This document shows positions 41,428 to 51,195 of a stretch of 64,000 nucleotides of DNA, piece after piece. The notes beneath the pieces are model-generated. The model was not told where the DNA came from and did not search any database. It saw only the letters and a program-made list of their open reading frames with translations. The stretch spans positions 1-64,000 of the forward strand of contig NZ_QTPP01000035.1 in the NCBI RefSeq assembly GCF_003853415.1. Direction: 5' to 3'. The stretch comes from Burkholderia sp. Bp9142. Its GTDB lineage: Bacteria; Pseudomonadota; Gammaproteobacteria; Burkholderiales; Burkholderiaceae. Numbering within the stretch: the first letter of the stretch is position 1; each line of letters opens with the position of its first letter. The position numbers were made by a program, and so were the translations under genes.

Positions 41428-42333
41428 TCAGGCGAGAACGCCGGCCTCGACGAGGGCCGAACGCACGACATCGTGGCAGCGCGCGTCGAGCGGCGTGAGC
41501 GGCAGGCGGATGCCGCCCTGCATCTTGCCCATCGCCTGCAGCGCCCACTTCACCGGAATCGGGTTCGCCTCGATGAACAGGTTCTTGTGCAGCGACAGCA
41601 GCTTCATGTGCAGCTCGCGCGCCGTCGCGACATCGCCGGCCAGCGCCGCGCGGCACAGGTCGCTCATCGCGCGCGGTGCGACGTTCGCCGTCACCGAGAT
41701 ATTGCCGTGGCCGCCGAGCAGCATCAGCGCGATCGCGGTCGGATCGTCGCCGCTGTAGATCGCGAAATGCTTCGGCGCGGCCTTGATCAGGTGCGCGGCG
41801 CGATCGATGTTGCCCGTCGCTTCCTTCACGCCGATGATGCCCGGCACCTGCGCGAGGCGCAGCGTGGTCTCGTGCGCCATGTCCGCGACCGTGCGGCCCG
41901 GCACGTTGTACAGGATCACCGGCAGGTCGACCGCTTCGGCGATCGCCTTGAAGTGCCGGTACATCCCTTCCTGCGTGGGCTTGTTGTAGTACGGCACGAC
42001 CTGCAGCGTCGCGTCGGCGCCGACGGCCTTCGCGTGCTTCGTCAGCTCGATCGCCTCCGCGGTCGAATTGCCGCCCGCGCCAGCGATGATCGGGATGCGC
42101 TTCGCCGCATGCTCGACCGCCGTGCGGATCATCAGGATGTGCTCTTCGACGTTGAGCGTTGCCGACTCGCCGCTCGTGCCGACCACGACGAGTGCGTCGG
42201 TGCCTTCCTCGATGTGCCAGTCGATCAGTTTGCGAAACGCCGGCAGGTCGAGACTGCCGTCTTCGAGCATCGGGGTGACGATCGCGGGGATGCTGCCGCG
42301 GATTTGAATGCCGTCTTGGGTGCCGTTAGCCAT
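41428..42333 (-). CDS. dapA: 4-hydroxy-tetrahydrodipicolinate synthase
   Basis: A 301-residue class I aldolase that condenses pyruvate with aspartate semialdehyde in the lysine/diaminopimelate pathway. The Schiff-base Lys170 is in GVKEATGN, with Tyr142 in LYNVPGRT and the GTSGES substrate loop at 52-57. The start MANGTQDGIQIRG is chosen by family length; a much longer frame upstream belongs to another reading of the methyltransferase gene. Together with lysC it supplies diaminopimelate. Confidence 0.95.
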   Translation of the reverse strand: MANGTQDGIQIRGSIPAIVTPMLEDGSLDLPAFRKLIDWHIEEGTDALVVVGTSGESATLNVEEHILMIRTAVEHAAKRIPIIAGAGGNSTAEAIELTKHAKAVGADATLQVVPYYNKPTQEGMYRHFKAIAEAVDLPVILYNVPGRTVADMAHETTLRLAQVPGIIGVKEATGNIDRAAHLIKAAPKHFAIYSGDDPTAIALMLLGGHGNISVTANVAPRAMSDLCRAALAGDVATARELHMKLLSLHKNLFIEANPIPVKWALQAMGKMQGGIRLPLTPLDARCHDVVRSALVEAGVLA

Positions 42334-42380
42334 GAAACGCGATTGATTGATGTACCGGTAAACGTTGAGATTGTAGCGGA

Positions 42381-42983
42381 TTAGCCGGGCAGTTCGTAAC
42401 GTGGAATTCCCGCCCCCGCCGTCGGGGTCGCACCCTCGCGTACCGCGCAGATGCGCTGCACGAACGCTTCGCGCGGCGCGGCGACGAATCCGTCCTCGTA
42501 CGCGACCACCCGCAGGCGGCCGCGCACCGCGTCCAGCAGCTCGCCCGAAGCGAGCAGGAACGCGGGATTGGACGGTTTGCCGACCGTTTCGTTTCCTTGC
42601 GCGAAGGTTTCGTAGATCAGCACGCCGCCCGGCGCCACCGCATCGAGCAGATGGGGCCAGAGCGGACGATGCAGATAATGGGTGACGATCACGGCCGCGA
42701 ACGACGCATTGGCCGGCAGCGGCCAGGGCGCGCCCTCGAGATCGGCGTCGCGCGCGTCGACGCCGGGAATCGCCCGCAATGCGGCCAGCGCGGCCGGATC
42801 GCGGTCGAGCGCGACGACCGGATGCCCGTGCGACGCAAACCAGCGCGCATGGCGGCCGCCGCCCGCGGCGACGTCGAGCACCGCGCCGCCCGCCGGAACG
42901 AGCCGCGACCACCGGGCGACCCAGCGCGACGGCTCGGTCTGGGCGACGTGGCCGCCCGCGGCGGCAATGACAGGTTCGCGCAT
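42381..42983 (-). CDS. SAM-dependent methyltransferase (TehB-like)
   Basis: A 200-residue class I methyltransferase. Motif I reads VLDVAAGGGRHARWF (about 36-50), with ALDRDP as the acidic loop and THYLHRP in motif IV. The family includes TehB and many uncharacterised enzymes; the substrate is unknown. It lies 9 bp after trpS and 47 bp before dapA on the same strand. Confidence 0.85.
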   Translation of the reverse strand: MREPVIAAAGGHVAQTEPSRWVARWSRLVPAGGAVLDVAAGGGRHARWFASHGHPVVALDRDPAALAALRAIPGVDARDADLEGAPWPLPANASFAAVIVTHYLHRPLWPHLLDAVAPGGVLIYETFAQGNETVGKPSNPAFLLASGELLDAVRGRLRVVAYEDGFVAAPREAFVQRICAVREGATPTAGAGIPRYELPG

Positions 42984-42992
42984 GCCGTCAGG

Positions 42993-44195
<1,203 letters not shown>

Positions 44196-44203
44196 GATTG
44201 TCG

Positions 44204-44866
44204 TTAGAAAAGCGAGGCGAATGGAGACAGGATGGCGCTCAGCACGCCGGCCGCGGCGTTCACGAGCGGCCGCAGCCAGAAGTTCGTCAGCACGCCCGTC
44301 GCGACCAGCACGAGGACGATGATGAAACCGTACGGCTCGATGCGCGACAGCGCGATCGATTGCTTCGGCGGCAGCAGCGCCGCCAGGATGCGGCCGCCGT
44401 CGAGCGGCGGCAGCGGAAACAGGTTCAGCACGCCGAGCACCAGGTTCGCGCTGACGCCCGCATAGGCCATCCGCGTGAAGAACGGCTCGTCGATGCCAGC
44501 CGCGGGCAGCACGATGGTCAGCACGCCCCAGATCAGTGCCTGCACGAAGTTGCAGGCCGGGCCCGCGAGCGACACCCACAGGCTGCCCCAGCGCGGGTCG
44601 CGCAGGTTGCCGAACGATACCGGCACCGGCTTCGCATAGCCGAACAGGAACGCGCCGCCGGTCAGGAAATACATCGCGAGCGGGATCGCGATCGTGCCGA
44701 GCGGATCGATGTGGCGCATCGGGTTGAACGACACGCGCCCCATCATGTAGGCGGTGTTGTCGCCGAGCAGGCGCGCGGCATAGCCGTGCGCGGCCTCGTG
44801 CAGCGTGATCGCGAAGATCACGGGCAGCGCGTAGACGGCGATGGTCTGTATCAGGGAAGCATTCAT
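44204..44866 (-). CDS. M50 family site-2-protease-like membrane metallopeptidase
   Basis: A 220-residue integral membrane zinc peptidase with about five helices. The HExxH motif is HEAAH at residues 23-27, and the third-ligand motif is NLFPLPPLDGG. No PDZ domain is present, unlike RseP, so it is the short type. It may cleave membrane protein substrates within the bilayer; none is known. It is 8 bp upstream of trpS on the minus strand. Confidence 0.87.
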   Translation of the reverse strand: MNASLIQTIAVYALPVIFAITLHEAAHGYAARLLGDNTAYMMGRVSFNPMRHIDPLGTIAIPLAMYFLTGGAFLFGYAKPVPVSFGNLRDPRWGSLWVSLAGPACNFVQALIWGVLTIVLPAAGIDEPFFTRMAYAGVSANLVLGVLNLFPLPPLDGGRILAALLPPKQSIALSRIEPYGFIIVLVLVATGVLTNFWLRPLVNAAAGVLSAILSPFASLF

Positions 44867-44911
44867 ATCGCGTTATTGTAACAAGCGCACTCGCGCAAAA
44901 ATGATCGGCAC

Positions 44912-45544
44912 TTACGCGGCCGACAGCCCGAACGGTTCGAGCGCGCCGCGCCCCGCTCGCACGAGTTGCGGCTCGTCGCCCGTCAGGTCGATCACCGTCG
45001 ACGGCTCGCGCGGACACGCACCGCCGTCGATCACGAGATCGACCTGCTTTTCGAGCCGCGCGCGGATGTCCTCGGGATCGTTGAGCGGCTCGTCGTCCGG
45101 CGCCAGGATCAGCGTCGTGCCAAGCAGCGGCTGGCCCAGCGATTCGAGCAGCGCGAGCGTGATCGCGTGATCGGGCACGCGCAGCCCGATCGTCTTGCGC
45201 GACGGGTGCGACAGCCGGCGCGGCACTTCCTTGGTCGCCTGCAGGATGAACACGTACGGGCCCGGCGTCACCGACTTGATCTGCCGGTACTGGCGGTTGT
45301 CCACCATCGCGAAGTTGGCCAGTTCCGACAGGTCGCGCACGAGCAGCGACAGGTGCTGCTTCTCGTCGAGGCCGCGAATGCGGCGCACGCGCTCGACCGC
45401 GTCCTTGTCGTCGAGGTGACACGCGAGCGCGTAGCTCGAGTCGGTGGGCATCGCGATCACGCCGCCCTTGCTGACGATGTCCGCGGCCTGCTTGATCAGG
45501 CGCGGCTGCGGATTATCCGGATGAATCCTGAAGAACTGGGACAT
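44912..45544 (-). CDS. YciO-type Sua5/YrdC domain protein
   Basis: A 210-residue YrdC/Sua5-fold protein. The ATP-binding KxR/SxN elements are partly conserved (GLDEKQHLSLLVRD, TPGPYVFIL). The family YciO is related to TsaC, which makes threonylcarbamoyl-AMP for t6A, but its own role is unclear. It is 70 bp after the PHP gene on the same strand. Confidence 0.88.
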   Translation of the reverse strand: MSQFFRIHPDNPQPRLIKQAADIVSKGGVIAMPTDSSYALACHLDDKDAVERVRRIRGLDEKQHLSLLVRDLSELANFAMVDNRQYRQIKSVTPGPYVFILQATKEVPRRLSHPSRKTIGLRVPDHAITLALLESLGQPLLGTTLILAPDDEPLNDPEDIRARLEKQVDLVIDGGACPREPSTVIDLTGDEPQLVRAGRGALEPFGLSAA

Positions 45545-45614
45545 GGGGACACGTAAAGAGGGAGAAGTCGGATGCGCGCCGACGGCAGCGCGAACGGCAA
45601 GCGGCCGCTGCGCG

Positions 45615-46445
45615 TCAGAGCCAGCGCTCCCAGACCGGTTTCAGGTCGGGCGGCAACGGCGGCAGGCTGCCGAGCTCGATGCGGCCCTCGCCCGGCGCAT
45701 GGAAATCCGAACCGCGCGACACCTCGAAGCCGAAGCGGCGCGCGACGTCCGCGTATTCGCGGTACTGATCGGGCGTGTGGCTGCCCGTGATGACCTCGAT
45801 CGCGCGGCCACCGAGATCGATGAATTCGGCGAAGAATGCGTCGAATTCGACCGGCGTATAGCGGTAGCGGCCCGGGTGCGCGACCACGGCGTCGCCACCC
45901 GCCGCACGAATCCATGCGACGGCGTCGGACAGCGTCGCCCAGCGGTGCGGGACGAATCCGGGCTTGCCGTCGCCGAGCACGCGGTCGAACACGTCGGAAG
46001 TGGATGCGGCGTGGCCGTTCTCGACGAGAAAGCGCGCGAAGTGGGTGCGCGAGATCAGGTCGGGATTCGAGACGTACTTCAGCGCGCCTTCGTACGCGCC
46101 GGGAATGCCGAGCGTCTCGAGCTGCGCGGCGATCGCCCGCGCACGGGCGGCGCGGCCGTGGCGCGTGCGATAGAGGCCATCGACGAGCGCCGGGTTCGAC
46201 GGATCGATGTTGAGGCCGACGATGTGCACGGTGCGCGACGCCCACGTGACCGAGATCTCGACGCCGCCCAGGTAACGCATCCCGAGCGCCTCCGCCTCGC
46301 TGCGCGCCGCCGCCTGGCCGCCGATCTCGTCGTGGTCGGTCAGCGCCCAGAGGGTCACGCCGCCGGCATGGGCGCGGCGCGCGACGTCGGCAGGCGACAG
46401 CAACCCGTCGGAAACATTCGAATGGCAGTGGAGATCAGCGTTCAT
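45615..46445 (-). CDS. PHP-domain phosphoesterase (RNase AM/YciV-like)
   Basis: A 276-residue PHP-domain protein. Its metal-binding motifs are DLHCHS at the N-terminus, LTDHDEIGG, GVEIS, AHPGRY and GSDFH. In E. coli the homologue (Rnm, YciV) hydrolyses 3',5'-nucleoside bisphosphates and trims the 5' ends of rRNA (established knowledge). It neighbours the YciO-type gene, as in E. coli, where the yciV-yciO pair is adjacent. Confidence 0.9.
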   Translation of the reverse strand: MNADLHCHSNVSDGLLSPADVARRAHAGGVTLWALTDHDEIGGQAAARSEAEALGMRYLGGVEISVTWASRTVHIVGLNIDPSNPALVDGLYRTRHGRAARARAIAAQLETLGIPGAYEGALKYVSNPDLISRTHFARFLVENGHAASTSDVFDRVLGDGKPGFVPHRWATLSDAVAWIRAAGGDAVVAHPGRYRYTPVEFDAFFAEFIDLGGRAIEVITGSHTPDQYREYADVARRFGFEVSRGSDFHAPGEGRIELGSLPPLPPDLKPVWERWL

Positions 46446-46524
46446 CGTCGGTATGGCAGGTGAGGCTTCATTCTACTGCAACGCGGCAATTGCGCCGCCC
46501 GCCTGCCCTGCTGCTGCCGCCGGG

Positions 46525-47415
46525 CTACGCGCAGAACGCCTCGATCAGCGCCGCGATCTGCTCCGGCTGGTCGTGATGGACCATGTGACCGGCATCGTCG
46601 ACGAGCTTTTCGCGCCAGTCGGGGAACGCGCCGAAGCGCGCCTTGAACTCCGGCAGCGGGATGTCGCCCGCGAGGTATGCGAGCGTCGGCGAATTGACGG
46701 CCTCGACGTGCAGCACCTTCGCACGCACCTGCTTCCAGACGGCCATCACCTCGTCGAGCCGGTACAGCAGCGGGCCCGCCATCTTGTGCGCGGGGTCCGC
46801 CAGCAGGTGGTACAGACCGTCGTCGCCGCGCTTCGACCAGTGCGCGGCGAGGAACGCGGCACGGCCCGGATCGAGCCGCGGATTGGTCTTGATCAGCCGG
46901 GCCGCCACGTCGTCGAGCGACGCGTAAGGGCGCAGCACCGGCGGCTCGCGCAGTTCGTCGAGCCAGCCGCGCAGCCGGCGCGGCGCCTGCTCGGCCCGAG
47001 CGGGGGCGAGCCCGAACCCTTCGAGGTCGACCACGCGCCGCACGCGCTCCGGCCGCGCGCCCGCGTACAGGCACACGACGTTCGCGCCCATGCTGTGCCC
47101 GATCAGGTTCACTTCGCCAGTCGGCGCATAGTGATCGACGAGCGCATCGAGGTCGCCCAGGTACGCGTGGAACCAGTAATGACCGCCGCCCTGCCGCGCG
47201 ACCGGCCAGTCAGACAGGCCGAAGCCGCGCGCATCCGGCGCGATCACCTGCCAGTCGCCCGCGAGCGCGTCGACGACGAACTGGAACGATGCCGCGACGT
47301 CCATCCAGCCGTGCAGCATGAACAGCGTCGGCGCATCGGGCCGGCCCCAGCGCCGCACATGCAGCTTGACGCCGCGCACCGTGACGAAATCGGAAACAGA
47401 ACTCGAGGCACTCAT
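46525..47415 (-). CDS. Alpha/beta hydrolase
   Basis: A 296-residue alpha/beta hydrolase with nucleophile elbow GHSMG (Ser108), an oxyanion region LHGWMD at about 35-40 and a terminal catalytic His in DDAGHMVHHD. No signal peptide is seen, so it is cytoplasmic. The substrate is unknown; lipase, epoxide-hydrolase and ester-hydrolase roles are all possible. It is the first gene of the minus-strand run ending at 44204 or further. Confidence 0.85.
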   Translation of the reverse strand: MSASSSVSDFVTVRGVKLHVRRWGRPDAPTLFMLHGWMDVAASFQFVVDALAGDWQVIAPDARGFGLSDWPVARQGGGHYWFHAYLGDLDALVDHYAPTGEVNLIGHSMGANVVCLYAGARPERVRRVVDLEGFGLAPARAEQAPRRLRGWLDELREPPVLRPYASLDDVAARLIKTNPRLDPGRAAFLAAHWSKRGDDGLYHLLADPAHKMAGPLLYRLDEVMAVWKQVRAKVLHVEAVNSPTLAYLAGDIPLPEFKARFGAFPDWREKLVDDAGHMVHHDQPEQIAALIEAFCA

Positions 47416-47599
47416 TGCAACCGCCAGAAAAAAGAATGATCGTTCGATTATAGCGACGACGCTTCCGTTCCGGCGGCCGGCAGTCGAGGCAGTTCTCTAG
47501 CGTCTCTAGCGACAGGGAGCCGCCGCATCGGGTACCCCAGGAATGGCGCCGAACGGTCGCATGGCCGGCCGGCGCCGGCTTTCGCACCGCGTAGCCGCC

Positions 47600-48451
47600 C
47601 TAACTCGCCGGCTTGCCGTCCGCCGCGTCCTGCGCGGCGAGTTCGTCCAGCTCCGCCTGCTCGAATCCCGCGGTGCGACGCGCGTCGAAATTGAACGGCC
47701 CGCGCAGCCGCGGCGCATGGTACTGCTCGGCGAGTTCGCGGTAGGTAGGCACCGGATCGCGGCCGGCCTCGTCGCACAGGTGCCGGAACCAGCGATTCCC
47801 GATTGCGACATGGCCGATCTCGTCGCGCAGGATCACGTCGAGGATCGCCGCGGATGCGTCGTCGCCCGCCTGCACGAGCCGTGCGCGGATCGGCGGCGAC
47901 GCGTCGAGCCCGCGCGCCTCGAGCGTACGCGGCACGAGCGCCATCCGCGCGAGCACGTCGGCCTTGGTCCGCTCGCACATCTCCCACAGCCCGTTATGCG
48001 CGGGGAAATCGCCGTACGCATGCCCGAACCCGGCCAGCCGGTCGGACAGCAGCGCAAAGTGACAGGCCTCCTCGGCCGCGACCTTCAGCCAGTCCGCATA
48101 GAACGCGTCCGGCATCCCGGCGAAGCGCCACACGGCGTCGAGCGCGAGGTTGATCGCATTGAATTCGATATGCGCGAGCGCGTGCAGCAGCACCGCGCGC
48201 CCCGCGGGCGAGCGCATGCTGCGGCGCTCGAGCTGGCGCGGCTCGACGAGCGGCGGGCGCGCCGGACGGCCGGGCAGGTCGGCCGGCTCGCCCAGGTCGA
48301 GCGCCGGCGCGATCGCGGCCTGCCCGGCCAGCAGCGCGTCGTACAACGCGCGGACCCGCGCGGCCTTGGCGGCCGGCTCGGACATCCGCAGCGCGTCGAG
48401 CGCCGCGCGGCGCACGCAGCGCGGCGCAGCGGTGAAAGAAGAAGGCTCCAT
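47600..48451 (-). CDS. Ferritin-like DUF455 protein
   Basis: A 283-residue protein with a ferritin-like di-iron domain of the DUF455 family. Metal-ligand motifs are HIEFNAINLALD, AAEEACHFALL and LRDEIGHVAIG, spaced as in four-helix-bundle oxygenases such as MiaE. I start at MEPSSFTAAP. It is divergent from the gamma-carbonic anhydrase gene, 150 bp away. The reaction is unknown. Confidence 0.82.
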   Translation of the reverse strand: MEPSSFTAAPRCVRRAALDALRMSEPAAKAARVRALYDALLAGQAAIAPALDLGEPADLPGRPARPPLVEPRQLERRSMRSPAGRAVLLHALAHIEFNAINLALDAVWRFAGMPDAFYADWLKVAAEEACHFALLSDRLAGFGHAYGDFPAHNGLWEMCERTKADVLARMALVPRTLEARGLDASPPIRARLVQAGDDASAAILDVILRDEIGHVAIGNRWFRHLCDEAGRDPVPTYRELAEQYHAPRLRGPFNFDARRTAGFEQAELDELAAQDAADGKPAS

Positions 48452-48601
48452 GCTCGTCAAACGGGGGCACCGTCCGCGCGCATCGCGGGAGCGCATGCGC
48501 GTGACGGTTTACAATAAGTGTTTGTGCCGCGACGCAATGCGCACGGCACGCCAGACGCGCCATTCTACCGGCGCCCATCATCGAAGAGACCAGGAGACTC
48601 C

Positions 48602-49126
48602 GTGACGATCTACAAACTGGGCGAGACGGCCCCGACGATCCACGAAAGCGTATTCGTCGCCGATACGGCGGCCATCATCGGCAAGGTCGTGCTCGAGGAA
48701 AACGCGAGCGTATGGTTCGGCGCGACGATCCGCGGCGACAACGAGACGATCACGGTCGGCACCGGCAGCAATGTCCAGGAAGGCGCGGTCCTGCACACGG
48801 ACCCCGGCTTTCCCCTGACGATTGCCGAAAACGTGACGATCGGGCACCAGGCGATGCTGCACGGATGCACGATCGGCGAAGGGTCGCTGATCGGGATTCA
48901 GGCGGTGGTCTTGAATGGCGCGGTCATCGGCCGCAACTGTCTGGTTGGTGCCGGCGCGGTCGTGACGGAAGGCAAGACGTTCCCGGACAACTCGCTGATT
49001 GTCGGCGCCCCGGCGAAAGTCGTGCGCGAGCTGTCGGCAGACGACATCGCGCGGCTGCGCGCAAATGCGAAGACGTACGTCGAGCGGCGTGCGCATTTCA
49101 AGGAGCAACTCGTGCGGATCGGGTGA
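48602..49126 (+). CDS. Gamma-class carbonic anhydrase-like protein
   Basis: A 174-residue left-handed beta-helix protein of the gamma-carbonic anhydrase/YrdA family. The zinc-ligand His residues are in HTDPG and GHQAMLHGC. It starts with GTG, preceded by AGGAG seven bases upstream; the in-frame ATG further upstream would add a poorly conserved N-terminus. Many members have no proven carbonic anhydrase activity. Confidence 0.9.
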   Translation: MTIYKLGETAPTIHESVFVADTAAIIGKVVLEENASVWFGATIRGDNETITVGTGSNVQEGAVLHTDPGFPLTIAENVTIGHQAMLHGCTIGEGSLIGIQAVVLNGAVIGRNCLVGAGAVVTEGKTFPDNSLIVGAPAKVVRELSADDIARLRANAKTYVERRAHFKEQLVRIG

Positions 49127-49151
49127 TTCGCGCGGATTTCAAGGAAGAAGA

Positions 49152-50102
49152 GTGAGCGACCAGTTACAGAAATTCATGTTCAATTCGGCACCCGTGCGCG
49201 GCGAGATCGTGTCGCTGCGCAACACGTGGCAAGAGGTGCTTTCCCGCCGTGACTACCCTGCCCCGGTGCGCACGGTGCTCGGCGAGATGATGGCCGCGTG
49301 TGCGCTGCTGTCCGCGAACCTGAAATTTCACGGCACCCTGATCATGCAGATCTTCGGCGACGGGCCGGTCCAGATGCTGGTCGTCCAGTGCGGCTCGGAC
49401 CTGTCGATGCGGGCCACGGCCAAGTTCGCCGGCGACGCGGCGCAGACGATCGGCGACGACACCAGCTTCGCGTCGCTCGTCAACGCGAGCGGCCACGGCC
49501 GTTGCGTGATCACGCTCGACCCGGCCGAGAAACTGCCGGGCCAGCAGCCGTACCAGGGCATCGTGCCGCTGAACGGCGTCGACGGTCCGCTCGAATCGGT
49601 GTCGCAGATGCTCGAACAGTACATGCACCATTCGGAGCAGCTCGACACGCGGCTGTGGCTCGCGGCCGATCGCGACCGCGCGGTCGGCATGCTGCTGCAG
49701 AAGCTTCCAGGCGACGGCGGCATCGTGCCGCGCAACGCCGAGACGGACGCCGACACGTGGGAGCGCGTCTGCACGCTCGGCGGCACGCTGTCCGCGAAGG
49801 AACTGCTCGAGGTCGAACCGGAAGTCGTGTTCCGCCGGCTCTTCTGGCAGGAAAACGTGCAGCACTTCGAACCGGCCGGCACGCGCTTCCAGTGCTCGTG
49901 CTCGCGCGAGAAGGTCGGCGCGATGCTGCGCATGCTCGGCCGCGAAGAAGTCGACAGCGTGATCGTCGAGCGCGGTCACGTCGAGATCCACTGCGAATTC
50001 TGCAACCAGCGCTACGAATTCGATCCCGTCGACGTCGCGCAGCTGTTCGCCGCGCCGGGACTCGCGACCGGCATCACGCCCGCGACCGACCAGCGTCACT
50101 GA
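49152..50102 (+). CDS. hslO: 33 kDa redox-regulated chaperone Hsp33
   Basis: A 316-residue chaperone activated by oxidation. The C-terminal zinc/redox switch has CSCS (QCSCSREK) and CEFC (HCEFCNQRY). It starts with GTG, with an AGGA-rich ribosome-binding site a few bases before it; upstream in-frame Met codons would extend into the previous gene. It lies 25 bp after the gamma-carbonic anhydrase gene. Confidence 0.94.
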   Translation: MSDQLQKFMFNSAPVRGEIVSLRNTWQEVLSRRDYPAPVRTVLGEMMAACALLSANLKFHGTLIMQIFGDGPVQMLVVQCGSDLSMRATAKFAGDAAQTIGDDTSFASLVNASGHGRCVITLDPAEKLPGQQPYQGIVPLNGVDGPLESVSQMLEQYMHHSEQLDTRLWLAADRDRAVGMLLQKLPGDGGIVPRNAETDADTWERVCTLGGTLSAKELLEVEPEVVFRRLFWQENVQHFEPAGTRFQCSCSREKVGAMLRMLGREEVDSVIVERGHVEIHCEFCNQRYEFDPVDVAQLFAAPGLATGITPATDQRH

Positions 50103-50107
50103 GCCGC

Positions 50108-50138
50108 GCGCCCGTGCCCGCGACGCGGGCGCGGGCGC
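50108..50138 (+). terminator. Hairpin after hslO
   Basis: A GC-rich stem with outer GCGCCC / GGGCGC and inner CCCGC / GCGGG arms, 5 bp after the hslO stop. No T run follows, so an intrinsic terminator is only possible. Confidence 0.4.
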
Positions 50139-50236
50139 ATAATGACGCACGAGCGTCGCACGCACGGCTCAGGCGCCGCAGGCCCGGCCTTCGGCGCAAG
50201 CCGCTTTCCGCTGTCGGCGCGCTGCTGGAGAAACAC

Positions 50237-50590
50237 ATGAATCGCCCGTTCCGCACCTTCGTCCTGACCGGCGTCGCCGCCGGCACGCTGGCCCTCGCCG
50301 GCTGCGCGGTGCAGCCGCCTTCGTCGACGATCCTGAGCCGCCTGCCCGAACCGGGCGCATCGGGCGGCCAGCCGCCAGCGCTGTCGAGCGCGGAGCGCAA
50401 ACGCTACGACGAGATCGACCGGCAGGTGCTGCGCGAGCAGAACAACGCGATGGCGGCCGAGGCCGCCGCGCGCGCCTGGGCGTATTACGCGCCGCCGCCC
50501 GTGACCGTCTACGGCGGCTATTACAGCGGCGGTTGGGGAAACCGGTGGGGCACCGGCATCGGCTATGGCTACCCGGGCTGGTGGTGGTAA
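50237..50590 (+). CDS. Small Trp/Tyr/Gly-rich lipoprotein
   Basis: A 117-residue lipoprotein hidden inside a much longer non-coding frame. The signal peptide has lipobox LAGC (Cys23). The mature protein is Pro/Ser-rich, then Ala-rich (AMAAEAAARAWAYY), and ends in a Gly/Tyr/Trp-rich tail (GGYYSGGWGNRWG). A GGAG ribosome-binding site lies 6 bases before the ATG. Function unknown; the tail resembles that of the small secreted protein at 9916. Confidence 0.72.
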   Translation: MNRPFRTFVLTGVAAGTLALAGCAVQPPSSTILSRLPEPGASGGQPPALSSAERKRYDEIDRQVLREQNNAMAAEAAARAWAYYAPPPVTVYGGYYSGGWGNRWGTGIGYGYPGWWW

Positions 50591-50635
50591 TGCTTCACCG
50601 CGCCGATCGAGTCGATTGAAAACCGGCAGGAAATA

Positions 50636-50665
50636 AAAAAGCGCGGCATTTCCCGCGCTTGTTCA
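50636..50665 (-). terminator. Terminator of the eno-ftsB transcript
   Basis: Stem AAGCGCGG (50639-50646) / CCGCGCTT (50653-50660) with a 6-nt loop. On the minus strand it is followed by TTTTTTA, 25 bp after the ftsB stop. Confidence 0.8.
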
Positions 50666-50684
50666 ATGATTCGGACTACCGCGC

Positions 50685-51113
50685 TCAGTGATGCGCGGCC
50701 TTGCCCTTCTCGCCGCCGTGATGCCGTGACGGCTTCGCGATCGACTGCGGGTTCGGCACGACACGTACGGGCGCCGCAGACACGGCACCGCGCGTCGACG
50801 TCGTGTTCGAAGGCGCGTTGTTCAACGGCACGGCCGGCGCATTCGGCGACACGAACTGCACGAATACTTCGCCGTCCTTCACCATGCCCATCTCGTAGCG
50901 CGCACGCTCCTCGATGGCCGCGGTGCCGCCTTGCAAATCCTGCACTTCGCCCGCGATCCGCTCATTGCGCAGCTTCTCGTCCGCATTCTTCTGCAACTGG
51001 TCGCCGAGTTGCTGACGCAATTCGTGCACCCGCAACCAGCCGCCGTGTCCCCACCATAGGGGGTACTGAATGAGCGCCAGCAAGGCAATCAGGACGACAG
51101 TGACAAGCCGCAT
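50685..51113 (-). CDS. ftsB: Cell division protein FtsB
   Basis: A 142-residue bitopic membrane protein with one N-terminal helix (MRLVTVVLIALLALIQYPLW) and a periplasmic coiled coil (VHELRQQLGDQLQKNADEKLRNER), as in the divisome subunit FtsB that works with FtsL and FtsQ. A C-terminal extension of about 45 residues (Pro/Ser/Asn/His-rich) is not in E. coli FtsB (103 aa). I start at MRLVTVV. It follows eno by 82 bp. Confidence 0.93.
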   Translation of the reverse strand: MRLVTVVLIALLALIQYPLWWGHGGWLRVHELRQQLGDQLQKNADEKLRNERIAGEVQDLQGGTAAIEERARYEMGMVKDGEVFVQFVSPNAPAVPLNNAPSNTTSTRGAVSAAPVRVVPNPQSIAKPSRHHGGEKGKAAHH

Positions 51114-51195
51114 GTAGAAGACGCAGATATAAGAAGCGCCGCTCCGCGCGACATGCACAGAGCGGCGTCGAGATGACGAACCCGATAGTAGCGCG

